DNA of 22,453 nucleotides from JBGSKV01 sp041740975. GTDB taxonomy: Bacteria; Bdellovibrionota_B; Oligoflexia; Oligoflexales; JALZUQ01. The notes beneath the pieces are model-generated. The model was not told the DNA's origin, made no database searches, and worked only from the letters and a program-made list of their open reading frames with translations. This document shows positions 15,536 through 22,453 of the stretch, piece after piece (position 1 is the stretch's first letter; every line of letters begins with the position of its first letter). The stretch is from assembly GCA_041740975.1 (NCBI GenBank), contig JBGSKV010000043.1, positions 1 through 22,453 of the forward strand. The letters are read 5' to 3'. The position numbers were made by a program, and so were the translations under genes.

Positions 15536-16369
15536 ATGAGTGACTCCAAGCACATTCTCATAGCAGGCTGCGGCTACCTCGGTGAAATCATCGCGCGTAA
15601 CTGTTTAGAATCCGGTCATAGCGTGACCGCTTTGAAACGCGATCCTTCGACACTTCCTGCCGGCATTTCTTCGAGACTTGCCATTGATATGAGCCAACCC
15701 TTTGAGCTTAAAGAAAATTACGACTGGATTATTTTTTGTGCCGCACCCTCCTCACACGACCGGGCATCTTATGAGCAAACTTATGTCGCTGGACTTCGTA
15801 ACTTGATTACGGCCGCACAAGATTTCAAAGATAAGCCCGAAGTTTTGTTTGTGTCTAGCACCGGTGTCTACGGCCAAGACAAAGGCGAGCAGATAGACGA
15901 AGAAGCGAATACTTGGCCGCATACTTTTTCTGGCGAAGTGATGTTGGATGCCGAAGGCACTCTAGAAACATTCCATAAAGACGCAATTATATTACGCTTG
16001 GGTGGAATTTACGGACCTGGGCGAATTGGAATTGTTGATCGCTTCAAACAGTCGCCAAGACTGAGTCTGGCCAATCCTTACACCAATCGTATTCACAGTT
16101 GGGATGCTGCGAGAGCTGCCATTCATCTATTAACCACTGGTGCAAATCGAATTTTCAACGGTGTCGATAGTGAGCCTGTGCCCGTCAATAATGTTCGTAA
16201 ATGGCTATCCAAAGAGCTTAGTATTCCCTTGCAAGCTGGTTTGGATGAGACTCCACCGCTACACGGCAGCAAACGCGTACTTAACGACAAACTTCTTGGG
16301 TCTGGATTCGAGTTACTGTATCCGAGCTTTCGCGAAGGCTTTCAAGCTATCTTTAAAGAGAATTCATGA
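15536..16369 (+). CDS. NAD(P)-dependent epimerase/SDR family protein (YeeZ-like)
   Basis: This is a cytosolic extended/atypical short-chain dehydrogenase of 277 aa. The Rossmann motif GCGYLG (11-16) is followed by a basic residue region (LKRDPS) that suggests NADP preference. VSSTGVYGQDKGEQIDEE holds the Ser/Tyr active-site pattern in YeeZ-like form, and LRLGGIYGPGR is typical. An ATG at 15491 is in frame, but 15536 places the Rossmann motif at the usual distance. The stop overlaps ctaA (ATGA). The substrate is unknown. Confidence 0.85.
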   Translation: MSDSKHILIAGCGYLGEIIARNCLESGHSVTALKRDPSTLPAGISSRLAIDMSQPFELKENYDWIIFCAAPSSHDRASYEQTYVAGLRNLITAAQDFKDKPEVLFVSSTGVYGQDKGEQIDEEANTWPHTFSGEVMLDAEGTLETFHKDAIILRLGGIYGPGRIGIVDRFKQSPRLSLANPYTNRIHSWDAARAAIHLLTTGANRIFNGVDSEPVPVNNVRKWLSKELSIPLQAGLDETPPLHGSKRVLNDKLLGSGFELLYPSFREGFQAIFKENS

Positions 16370-17289
16370 AGTCACTTTATCGCTACGCATGCTTCGTAAC
16401 GGTGTTTACATTGTTTGTCATCATGTGGGGCGCCTATGTACGCGCGTCAGGCTCTGGCGCTGGTTGCGGAAGCCACTGGCCTCTGTGTAACGGTGAAACC
16501 ATCCCAACCGAAGCAAACCATAAAACATTGGTAGAGTTTTCGCATAGAGTGACGAGTGGGCTAAGTTTGATTTTTGTAGTAGCACTTTATGTCTTAACGA
16601 GGATAAAGTTTTCAAAATCCTCAAAAGAACGTCGCGTTGCCTTTTATGCGATGATTTTTATCTTTGCGGAAGCCGCCATAGGCGCTTGCCTGGTACTTCT
16701 GAAACTTGTCGCAGATAATGATTCGGCTTTGCGAGCAATTGTTATAGGGCTACATCTCATCAATACATTTGGCTTGGTCGGATCTCTCGCCGCGGCGTGC
16801 TTTTTCCTACGTCAGCCCGAAAAGTTCATTGCCGCCAACTGGAAAGACACTCAATCAACTTTTGGCTTCGCCGTTTTGGGCTTAGTTTTTGTGGGTGCTT
16901 CTGGTGGAATTGTAGCCTTAGGCGATACTTTGTTTCCAAGCGCCAGTTTATCCGAAGGTATCAAACAGGACTTCAGTGCTACCGCTCACTTTTTGATTAG
17001 GTTACGTCTCTGGCATCCCATCGTCGCAGTGATTGTCAGTGGCTTTCTTTTTTATGTAAGTCGAAAGGCCGCTACCATTAGTACGGACCCACGCACCAAG
17101 AAAGTAGCTCTGACCTTAATGACCGTTGTCACCATCCAGGTCATCATCGGATTCACGAATTTGGCTCTGCTCGCACCTATCCCATTGCAACTGATTCATT
17201 TGGCATTCGCCGAACTAACTTTTATTTGTCTAATGATTCTCATCCTTGTCACCACTTTCCGTCCCCAAAGAGAAACTGCCGCTTATTAG
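16366..17289 (+). CDS. ctaA: Heme A synthase (COX15/CtaA)
   Basis: The enzyme oxidises heme O to heme A for aa3-type cytochrome oxidase, in the inner membrane. The 307-aa product has about eight hydrophobic spans. The first extracytoplasmic loop carries the cysteine pair Cys34 and Cys41 (CGSHWPLC) and EFSHR with heme-ligand His60; GLHLINT, RLWHP and QLIHLAF supply the further conserved histidines. The four-base overlap with the SDR gene implies co-expression. Its presence indicates aerobic respiration with a heme A oxidase; ctaB and oxidase subunits are not in the window. Confidence 0.93.
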   Translation: MKSLYRYACFVTVFTLFVIMWGAYVRASGSGAGCGSHWPLCNGETIPTEANHKTLVEFSHRVTSGLSLIFVVALYVLTRIKFSKSSKERRVAFYAMIFIFAEAAIGACLVLLKLVADNDSALRAIVIGLHLINTFGLVGSLAAACFFLRQPEKFIAANWKDTQSTFGFAVLGLVFVGASGGIVALGDTLFPSASLSEGIKQDFSATAHFLIRLRLWHPIVAVIVSGFLFYVSRKAATISTDPRTKKVALTLMTVVTIQVIIGFTNLALLAPIPLQLIHLAFAELTFICLMILILVTTFRPQRETAAY

Positions 17290-17429
17290 AGAAAAATAGG
17301 CGCTTTTTATGATTGCCGCTTACTGATTTTTTGCGGAAATCGCCAACGAAAATTTTAGTCATATCCAGTTTCTGCTAAAAGAAAGCCGAAATATCAATTT
17401 TTTCCCTATCATTACAGGTTGGTAGTGGG

Positions 17430-17542
17430 TACCCCCTCAATTCCACTGATGATTTGACGATACCCCTCTTGATTCAGCGGACGCGTCGTGGCCATCAAGG
17501 GCATGAAAGCGTTCCATTGCAACCCTTGCAAGACTTTAGAGG
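17430..17542 (+). promoter_or_regulatory. Leader/operator candidate of the caspase-like lipoprotein operon
   Basis: The 262-nt gap after ctaA contains a direct repeat, TACCCCCTC (17430-17438) and TACCCCTC (17461-17468), 31 bp apart (about three helix turns). Just before the ribosome binding site AGAGGA (17538-17543) is TTGCAA-CCC-TTGCAA (17517-17531), a 6-bp hairpin with a 3-nt loop. Either could regulate the operon. No confident -35/-10 pair was found. Confidence 0.3.
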
Positions 17543-17551
17543 ACGGTTTCC

Positions 17552-18385
17552 ATGCGCACCCTAGCTTTGTTTCTATTACTTACGGCATGCGGTAGCCCCG
17601 CAATCAATGAACGAGGTTTCGGATCTTCAGACGGAACAAACGGTGGCGCCGTACCTGTCGCCCTCCGCTTTGAATTGAGTGAAGCCATGAGTCAAGTCAG
17701 CAGCTTCAAGCTACGTATTGGCTGCGAAGGAATTAGAGCATTCGAGTTCACCACGTCAAATTTCAACTTGCCGAAAATGGCCAAAGGTTGCCAAACACAG
17801 CTACTTGAAATCACTTTGGATGGAGTGACTTTCTATCCGGCAAGCACCGTTAAACTCAATAGTTCAAACACGTCTGAGTTTAAAAGCAAAGACGGTGCTA
17901 AGGTTTTTGCAGTCCTCGATACAGCACTAGCCAAAGAACTCAGCAGTGGCCAAGAAATTCTCTTCCTTCTTTCTAATTCCATCTTACACAAAGTTCTTTT
18001 GCAAGACTTGGCCATCACCTCGCCTGAAGGTTGGGATATTGCGCAACGAGTCAAAGACGCTTCGACGATCATTCTTCGCTTCAAAAATGGCGAAAAGACT
18101 TTCGTGGTTTACGTGAAAAAATCAGATGGCAGTTCTATCAAAGATATTTTTGCAGCCGAAGCAAAAGTCGTGAAAGATGACCATGTTGACAGTCTCAATG
18201 ATATGGATTGGAGTCGCATGACGACTTCCGTAGATTTCACCGGCAAAAACCTCAAGTATTTTGTTAGTGGATTTATGGGTGAAAAGAACGGCTTCACCTA
18301 CTTCGGTTTTAGTCGTGATGAAGATCAAAGCGTAGCCGAAGAAAATACGACCGCCTTCCTTAAACAAGCAAAATTCGCGAAATAG
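17552..18385 (+). CDS. Lipoprotein, partner of the caspase-like protein
   Basis: The 277-aa product has lipobox LTAC (Cys13), so it is membrane anchored outside the cytoplasm. The mature part begins with a Gly/Ser/Asn linker and then a predicted beta-rich domain (VALRFELSEAMSQVSSFKLRI, three cysteines) and an alpha/beta C-terminal part. I recognise no family. It is followed after 11 nt by the caspase-like lipoprotein on the same strand, so the two are almost certainly one operon. A role as anchor, inhibitor, substrate or receptor for the peptidase is an inference from position only. Confidence 0.75.
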   Translation: MRTLALFLLLTACGSPAINERGFGSSDGTNGGAVPVALRFELSEAMSQVSSFKLRIGCEGIRAFEFTTSNFNLPKMAKGCQTQLLEITLDGVTFYPASTVKLNSSNTSEFKSKDGAKVFAVLDTALAKELSSGQEILFLLSNSILHKVLLQDLAITSPEGWDIAQRVKDASTIILRFKNGEKTFVVYVKKSDGSSIKDIFAAEAKVVKDDHVDSLNDMDWSRMTTSVDFTGKNLKYFVSGFMGEKNGFTYFGFSRDEDQSVAEENTTAFLKQAKFAK

Positions 18386-18396
18386 AGGATCTATTT

Positions 18397-19272
18397 ATGA
18401 AAAGTATCATCATTCTAATTTTAGCAACCCTAATAACCAGCTGCGGAACTCAAGCGGACTATAGTGAAGTTCATTCACTCACTGACGAGGACTATGCTGG
18501 ACGCAAATATTATCTCGGCTGGGGAGCTGCCTCAGGCGGTGATCCCACCATGATGCACAATGAAGTGAAGTACGATGTTTTGCATACTCACGATATTTTT
18601 ACAAAAGAATACGGCGGCAGCTACCTTGGTGAAACCATGATCGGTACCAGCGTGACGGGTAGTAAAGTCAAAGAAAAGTGGAACAACCTTAGGTCCAAGA
18701 TGACATCAGACGATATGTACGTCCAGTACTCTAGTGGACATGGATTCAGCGGCGGTCTGGCTATCAATATTTCATATGATGAAATGCGTAATTTTGCACT
18801 TGCTACACCAGCTAAGGAAGTCATCGTCTTTACGATGGCCTGCTACTCTGGAAACTTGGTCGACTCGTTCAACGAACAACGATCGACTTGGCAGAACTGG
18901 CAAAATGAGGGTCGTACTCTTTTCGTTATGGCTTCCAGTGAAAGTAATGACACGTCTAGCACGGGACCCGGAACAGACTCCGATGAACCGGCTGGACAAA
19001 CCGGTACGGCTGGCAGCGCTTATGGCCATGCACTATGGAAATCTTTGCTTGGTTACGCGGACGGGTATATTGATGGCGTTAAGGACGGATACTTAAGTCT
19101 TGCCGAAATTGAGTGGTACACAAAAGCTAAAACAAAACAAATCGGTGGTCATAAACCAGTCTCTACTGGCGTCTACGATCCCGATCTCATTATGAATCGC
19201 GTGGTCCCACGCAGTTACTCTTCTCAATTCGATGTTGTGGAAGACAATATGGAAGAACTCCGGACTTACTAG
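18397..19272 (+). CDS. Caspase-like (clan CD) cysteine peptidase lipoprotein
   Basis: The 291-aa product has a type II signal peptide (LITSC, Cys16). The caspase/legumain-type dyad is visible: His115 in YSSGHG after a hydrophobic strand, and Cys149 in VIFTMACYSGN, 34 residues later, as in C13/C14 peptidases. MASSESNDTSS follows, as in clan CD folds where the strand after Cys begins the S1 pocket. A Ser/Thr/Gly-rich stretch (about 188-210) could be an activation or linker loop. SAYGHALWKSLLG and a calcium-like DGYIDGVKDGYLSLAEIE follow. Family members cleave after Asp, Arg/Lys or Asn; the specificity cannot be told. Confidence 0.8.
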   Translation: MKSIIILILATLITSCGTQADYSEVHSLTDEDYAGRKYYLGWGAASGGDPTMMHNEVKYDVLHTHDIFTKEYGGSYLGETMIGTSVTGSKVKEKWNNLRSKMTSDDMYVQYSSGHGFSGGLAINISYDEMRNFALATPAKEVIVFTMACYSGNLVDSFNEQRSTWQNWQNEGRTLFVMASSESNDTSSTGPGTDSDEPAGQTGTAGSAYGHALWKSLLGYADGYIDGVKDGYLSLAEIEWYTKAKTKQIGGHKPVSTGVYDPDLIMNRVVPRSYSSQFDVVEDNMEELRTY

Positions 19273-19285
19273 TTGACTACTTCGC

Positions 19286-19310
19286 TACGCGGGTCTTCAT
19301 TGCCCGCGTA
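19286..19310. terminator. Hairpin between convergent caspase-like and proC genes
   Basis: TACGCGGG (19286-19293) pairs with CCCGCGTA (19303-19310), 8 bp with a 9-nt loop. The right arm encodes the last codons of proC (stop at 19297-19299). Neither side has a T tract, so it may only weakly terminate or may protect 3' ends. Confidence 0.4.
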
Positions 19311-20100
19311 ACTTTCTAGACTTTTCAGTCGCCAAACACACTGCACTAATCAACATGGATCTCAAACCACGTGTTTCAAGCTCATAAGTAGCATCGGCGG
19401 TTGTACCACCAGGAGTTGTCACTTGATCCTTTAAAATTGCCGGGTGCAAGCCTTTTTCTTTTACTAAAGTTGCGGCTCCCAAAACAGTTTGCGTCGCCAG
19501 TTTTGCAGCAAGAGCGCGAGTGAGCCCCATTTTTACGCCTCCATCTATCAACGATTCAATAATCATAAAAATATAGGCTGGTCCGCTACCCGATAGGCCT
19601 GTGACAGCATCTAACTTGTCTTCTTCCGTCCAAGCGGCTTCGCCGATAGAATTGAAAATCACTTCTGCTATTGCTTTCTGATTCTCGTTGCAATGAGCAT
19701 TGCAACACATCGCTGTTGCGGCTTGCCGCACAGTCGCAGCAATGTTCGGCATTGCGCGAATAACGCCACCTTTAAAGTTTAATGCGTTGGCCAGCCCATC
19801 TGTTGATACTCCTGCAAGAACCGATATCACTAATGTCTTGGGCTTGATCTTATCTTTTATAAGTTGCGAAACTTCCTGCAGGTCGTAAGGCTTGACACAG
19901 AGTAAAATAACGTCTGCCGTGCCGATTGCTTTCTTTAGATCCGTTTCGTTTTTCATGGAAGTCGTCACACTTAAGTTTGCCGCGCGCTCACCATGCGTGT
20001 CGTAGCCCAGCAAGTTAAACTGCTTGCCACCAATCGAATCCAATCCGCGCACGATGGCGGAACCGATATTTCCCAAGCCTAAGGTCAGCACTGTGGTCAT
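19297..20100 (-). CDS. proC: Pyrroline-5-carboxylate reductase
   Basis: The enzyme catalyses the last step of proline synthesis, NAD(P)H-dependent, in the cytosol. The product is about 267 aa. The N-terminal Rossmann motif is LGLGNIGSAI; VKPYDL, GLSGSGPAYIFMIIE and the P5CR signature DQVTTPGGTTADATYELE are all present. An in-frame ATG at 20112 would add MLVC; 20100 was chosen because the family begins directly with the nucleotide-binding strand, though no strong ribosome binding site decides it. The mildly unusual residue is LG-N-I-G where many have G-N-M. Confidence 0.93.
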   Translation of the reverse strand: MTTVLTLGLGNIGSAIVRGLDSIGGKQFNLLGYDTHGERAANLSVTTSMKNETDLKKAIGTADVILLCVKPYDLQEVSQLIKDKIKPKTLVISVLAGVSTDGLANALNFKGGVIRAMPNIAATVRQAATAMCCNAHCNENQKAIAEVIFNSIGEAAWTEEDKLDAVTGLSGSGPAYIFMIIESLIDGGVKMGLTRALAAKLATQTVLGAATLVKEKGLHPAILKDQVTTPGGTTADATYELETRGLRSMLISAVCLATEKSRKLRGQ

Positions 20101-20340
20101 ACACACCAACATTCTTCTAACGTTATGAAATTTAAGACTATTTACAAGTACGTCGGCTTTTCCTTTGAAAACTTGAGAATAAGGCTGGAACAGGCCCCTT
20201 TAATTATCTAAAATAGTTGAAGTAATTGGCTATTCGGTAAATTGCATTAATTTGATACAGTAGCGACCGGACTGCCAAATAAGGTTCAAACCAAATGCTA
20301 ATCAATTCATGGTTAGTTTCTTTTAGACGGGTAACGAGAC

Positions 20341-21513
20341 ATGCAATTTAAACTTTTTAGCATTGCCTTTATATCGGCTGTCCTGCTTTGCAGTAGTTGC
20401 CAACATTTAAAATATAGTCCAACGATGTCTTCACGCGATCGTAGCGGCACACCATCCAAAGAGAACGCTGCGCAACGTCAAGCCCGCGCAGAAAATGCCA
20501 GGAGCTATACTCCAGAACAAGAAGAAGCTGTTCTTTTCGTTCAACGTCACAGCGATGCAACGACAGTCCTTGATAAGACTGACCAAGATTTTCTGGACAA
20601 TATCGTACAGCCCGCACCTGGCAGTCCTGAAGAAGCTGCATTGACTCTGGGTATTATCAAAGAAGTTTTGGGTGAAACGTATGCCAATAGTGAATCTAAT
20701 TTTGTTGAGTCCGATACGCAAGCCGAACCAAAACCCTCGGAGCGTCAAAAAAATCCGACGCGCACAACAAAACCATCTCTTGAACAAATATCAGAAACGC
20801 GCAATATCGATCTTGCTGCTGCACTGGAAAACAATTTGTTACTGCGCTCTAACGACATTTCCAACTTGGCCTTGGAAGCTCTTGAAAACTCGCAAAATAC
20901 CCCTGAATTCAACAACAGCATTCGCTCTATTCTTGGTCGCCGCGTTGCAGTCTGGCAACAACTGGAGAATAAAGTCGATGTCCGTAGTGACGCGCCAAAA
21001 TTAAAAAACCTCAATAGTGAACCGACGGAATTTGAAACGGCCGAAGACCTGGCACCAGCAGATACCAATCCCGCTGCCAATGATCCTTCAAATTCAACTC
21101 AACAAAATGCAATGACGGAAGAAAATGCAGAGCCTCTTTATTTATCCCCTGACGATCAAGATCTCGCGGCCATCCAGCGCCTTATCGATGAGGGCGAAAC
21201 AAATTTGGCACTGAAGAAACTCCGCCAGATTCCAAAGTCGAGTCCCATGTATGCGGGCGCACGAAGTAAGCTTAAGCAAATTAGCCAACAGCATGTTCGT
21301 GAACTTCGCGCGAAAGCGGCACAAGCTTATCAGAATGCTCTTCCTGTTGCTGACCGTGACCTGAAGATCACTTATCTGGAAGAGGCACGTAAGTATTTGG
21401 AACAAGCTCTAAAGACTTACGGCGATTCGGACGATAGCGACACGATTCGCAGCAACTTGTCACTTATCACTGACGAAATTGAACAACTTAAAGACGGCGA
21501 TAAAACGTTCTAA
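20341..21513 (+). CDS. Lipoprotein with disordered linker and C-terminal helical repeats
   Basis: The 390-aa product has a lipobox (CSSC, Cys20). Residues about 25-55 and 115-260 are polar, rich in Glu/Asn/Ser/Pro and likely disordered. The last 110 residues (from DQDLAAIQRLIDEGETNLAL) look like TPR-type helix pairs: LALKKLRQI, AKAAQAYQNAL, YLEEARKYLEQAL. It may be an envelope protein-protein interaction scaffold. No enzyme motif is visible. The upstream 228 nt (20113-20340) is AT rich and should hold its promoter, though I cannot assign boxes. The NTF2-like gene follows 34 nt later. Confidence 0.8.
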   Translation: MQFKLFSIAFISAVLLCSSCQHLKYSPTMSSRDRSGTPSKENAAQRQARAENARSYTPEQEEAVLFVQRHSDATTVLDKTDQDFLDNIVQPAPGSPEEAALTLGIIKEVLGETYANSESNFVESDTQAEPKPSERQKNPTRTTKPSLEQISETRNIDLAAALENNLLLRSNDISNLALEALENSQNTPEFNNSIRSILGRRVAVWQQLENKVDVRSDAPKLKNLNSEPTEFETAEDLAPADTNPAANDPSNSTQQNAMTEENAEPLYLSPDDQDLAAIQRLIDEGETNLALKKLRQIPKSSPMYAGARSKLKQISQQHVRELRAKAAQAYQNALPVADRDLKITYLEEARKYLEQALKTYGDSDDSDTIRSNLSLITDEIEQLKDGDKTF

Positions 21514-21547
21514 TAGGACCGTTTCACCTGGAAAAAGTCGTGATTTT

Positions 21548-22033
21548 ATGAAAAAAATTCTATTTTTAACTCTTTTGGTTCTATTTTCAAAATCGGCCTT
21601 AGCGGCGCCAATCGATACGATTTCCAAGTTCTTCAATGCCGCTAACAAAGACAATATGAAGCAGGTTTGCGCCGAGTTCTATGCCGCAGATGCGGAGTTT
21701 GATGATCCCGTCCATAAGATCAAAGGACTGGATCAAATCATAAAATATTACGAACACATGTATGAAAATGTTACTGACATTAAGTTTAATTTTACCAATC
21801 ACGTCACCCAAGATGATAAAACATTTGCAGACTGGACCATGCATTTGAAGGCCAAGGGTCTTAATGGTGGTGAGCTCGTTAAAGTTGAAGGTGTTTCCTA
21901 TTTTGTCTTCAACAAAGAAGGCAAGGTTACTTATCATCGAGATTATTTTGATTTGGGTGCTATGGTTTATGAATATATTCCCATTCTCGGTAGGCTTGTA
22001 AAGTACGTCAAAGGACGCCTTCAAATTCATTAA
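21548..22033 (+). CDS. Secreted NTF2/SnoaL-like protein
   Basis: The product is 161 aa from ATG 21548 (an open frame continues to 21479 but overlaps the previous gene and lacks a signal peptide there). The signal peptide is about 1-19 (LFSKSALA). The mature domain fits the cone-shaped NTF2 fold: FFNAANKDNMKQVCAEFYA, DAEFDDPVHKIKG, LDQIIKYYEHMY, and the C-terminal strand VTYHRDYFDLGAM. Related cytosolic proteins are often called nuclear transport factor 2 family or SnoaL-like; an exported version with a basic tail (KYVKGRLQIH) is less usual. Ligand or activity is unknown. Confidence 0.8.
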   Translation: MKKILFLTLLVLFSKSALAAPIDTISKFFNAANKDNMKQVCAEFYAADAEFDDPVHKIKGLDQIIKYYEHMYENVTDIKFNFTNHVTQDDKTFADWTMHLKAKGLNGGELVKVEGVSYFVFNKEGKVTYHRDYFDLGAMVYEYIPILGRLVKYVKGRLQIH

Positions 22034-22049
22034 AAAATAGTTTTTTGAA

Positions 22050-22066
22050 CACTCGCTGCGCGAGTG
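22050..22066 (+). other. Short perfect hairpin after the NTF2-like gene
   Basis: CACTCGC pairs with GCGAGTG around a TGC loop. It precedes the strong terminator by 15 nt and may stabilise the transcript end. Confidence 0.4.
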
Positions 22067-22081
22067 AGGATTGTTTAAAAT

Positions 22082-22118
22082 AAGCTCCGCCCTTCACAGG
22101 CGGAGCTTTTGTTTTTTT
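22082..22118 (+). terminator. Strong intrinsic terminator
   Basis: AAGCTCCGCC (22082-22091) pairs with GGCGGAGCTT (22099-22108), 10 perfect bp with a 7-nt loop, followed by a T-rich tail ending in seven T (22112-22118). It ends the lipoprotein/NTF2-like unit. The last T residues also form the base of the long inverted repeat that follows. Confidence 0.9.
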
Positions 22119-22296
22119 GCGAAGAGTTGGGTAAAACTTCCCAGCACTATCTCCAGAGGGTACGCTTGCCCGCCTAAAAGTGGGGACTTTTGTTTGTAAC
22201 AAAGCTCCTGCCCGGGCTGCGCTGGTGTTCGCGCGTCCTGCGCTCACAACCCCCTCTGGGGATAGTGCTGGGAAGTTTTACCCAATTCTTCGCAAA
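22116..22296. repeat. 45-bp inverted repeat, candidate structured RNA or element end
   Basis: Positions 22116-22160 are complementary to 22252-22296 over 45 bp with no bulge. The only two imperfect positions are G-T pairs, that is G-U in RNA. The 91-nt inner segment holds AAAAGT-GGGG-ACTTTT (22176-22191), TTTG-TAA-CAAA (22193-22203) and the palindrome GCCCGGGC (22210-22217). There is no credible reading frame and no gene in 22034-22453. Possibilities are a structured non-coding RNA, a retron-like or other hairpin RNA, or a MITE-like end; no known class is recognised. Confidence 0.65.
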
Positions 22297-22310
22297 GCTC
22301 AAAATCTCCA

Positions 22311-22403
22311 ACAGTGAGGCTCCGCCAAACTGGTTACCTCCATCGAGCAACCGTTGCGGAGGCAACTCGTGCGGGAACGCACTCGAGAGCGGAGCCTCGC
22401 TGT
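22311..22403 (+). ncRNA. Candidate three-way-junction RNA domain
   Basis: The outer stem ACAGTGAGGCTCCGC (22311-22325) pairs with GCGGAGCCTCGCTGT (22389-22403), 15 bp with one non-Watson-Crick position. Inside are two hairpins: GTT.CCTCC with GGAGG.AAC (22333-22366), capped by GCAA-CCG-TTGC, and GTGCG-GGAA-CGCAC (22369-22382), a 5-bp stem with a GNRA-type tetraloop. Tetraloop capping and a nested multi-branch layout are marks of RNA. Strand is guessed from the GNRA reading. The region continues past the window edge. Confidence 0.45.
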
Positions 22404-22453
22404 CACAGTTTTTACCCGATGGTTGGCTGGGACGGTTGAGCCGGCTTAAATTT

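Noticed and set aside
15833..15846. A 14-nt match to the centre of the dispersed palindrome (AAGCCCGAAGTTTT) in the SDR gene.
   Set aside because: It lies in frame inside conserved coding sequence (KPEVLF), has no inverted partner and no T tract; most likely chance.
22116..22296. Integron attC site, because GTTGGGT resembles the core-site consensus.
   Set aside because: The opposite side reads ACCCAAT, not the required RYYYAAC, the stem is far too perfect and long, and no cassette genes or integrase are seen.
22116..22453. Known large RNAs (RNase P, tmRNA, SRP RNA, 6S).
   Set aside because: None of their diagnostic conserved segments can be found on either strand.
1..22453. CRISPR arrays, phage genes, insertion sequences.
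   Set aside because: No regularly spaced repeats, transposase, integrase or phage structural motifs are present in any frame.

Overview
The window reads as a gene-dense stretch of chromosome from a Gram-negative bacterium of moderate GC content. It is rich in secreted proteins and lipoproteins: four clear lipobox proteins, one lipoprotein with a caspase-like His/Cys dyad, and several Sec signal peptides. The mix of lipoproteins, a peptide transporter, degradation enzymes and a heme A synthase would fit a Bdellovibrio-like (Bdellovibrionota) organism. That placement is an inference from gene style; no 16S rRNA or other marker is present.

Layout, left to right. (1) 1-3232: the end of an unknown gene, a long perfect palindrome that includes a bidirectional terminator, an EF-hand lipoprotein (minus strand), an orphan lipoprotein and a small secreted protein. 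(2) 3249-9606: a uracil/uridine catabolism cluster. On the minus strand lie uridine kinase and a translationally overlapping periplasmic SGNH hydrolase. Divergent from them is a tight operon: CoA-acylating (methyl)malonate-semialdehyde dehydrogenase, URC1 (GTP cyclohydrolase II-like), URC4 (DUF1688) and uracil phosphoribosyltransferase. In the known URC pathway uracil goes to UMP, the ring is opened by URC1 and URC4, and urea plus a C3 acid result; the dehydrogenase could feed the C3 part into acetyl-CoA. (3) 9714-13300: a DUF1573 protein, a 45-aa single-span membrane protein missed at usual length cut-offs, a secreted unknown, and a POT peptide transporter behind a strongly folded leader that buries its ribosome binding site.

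(4) 13297-15433: a second copy of the palindrome, a frameshifted outer-membrane-type protein gene, D-Ala-D-Ala ligase and tRNA-Leu(UAA). (5) 15536-17289: an SDR/epimerase overlapping heme A synthase. (6) 17552-19272: a two-gene operon of an orphan lipoprotein and a caspase-like lipoprotein. (7) 19297-22033: ProC on the minus strand, then a repeat-rich lipoprotein and a secreted NTF2-like protein. (8) 22034-22453: no gene, but a strong terminator, a 45-bp inverted repeat whose only two non-Watson-Crick positions are G-U pairs, and a three-way-junction fold.

The best candidates for something undescribed are three. First, the two dispersed palindromes share a 40-nt arm, yet their flanks also become palindromic, with different sequence at each site, up to or past the stop codons of the converging genes. 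Second, there is the structured RNA/inverted-repeat region at the right end. Third, there is the lipoprotein caspase with its partner.
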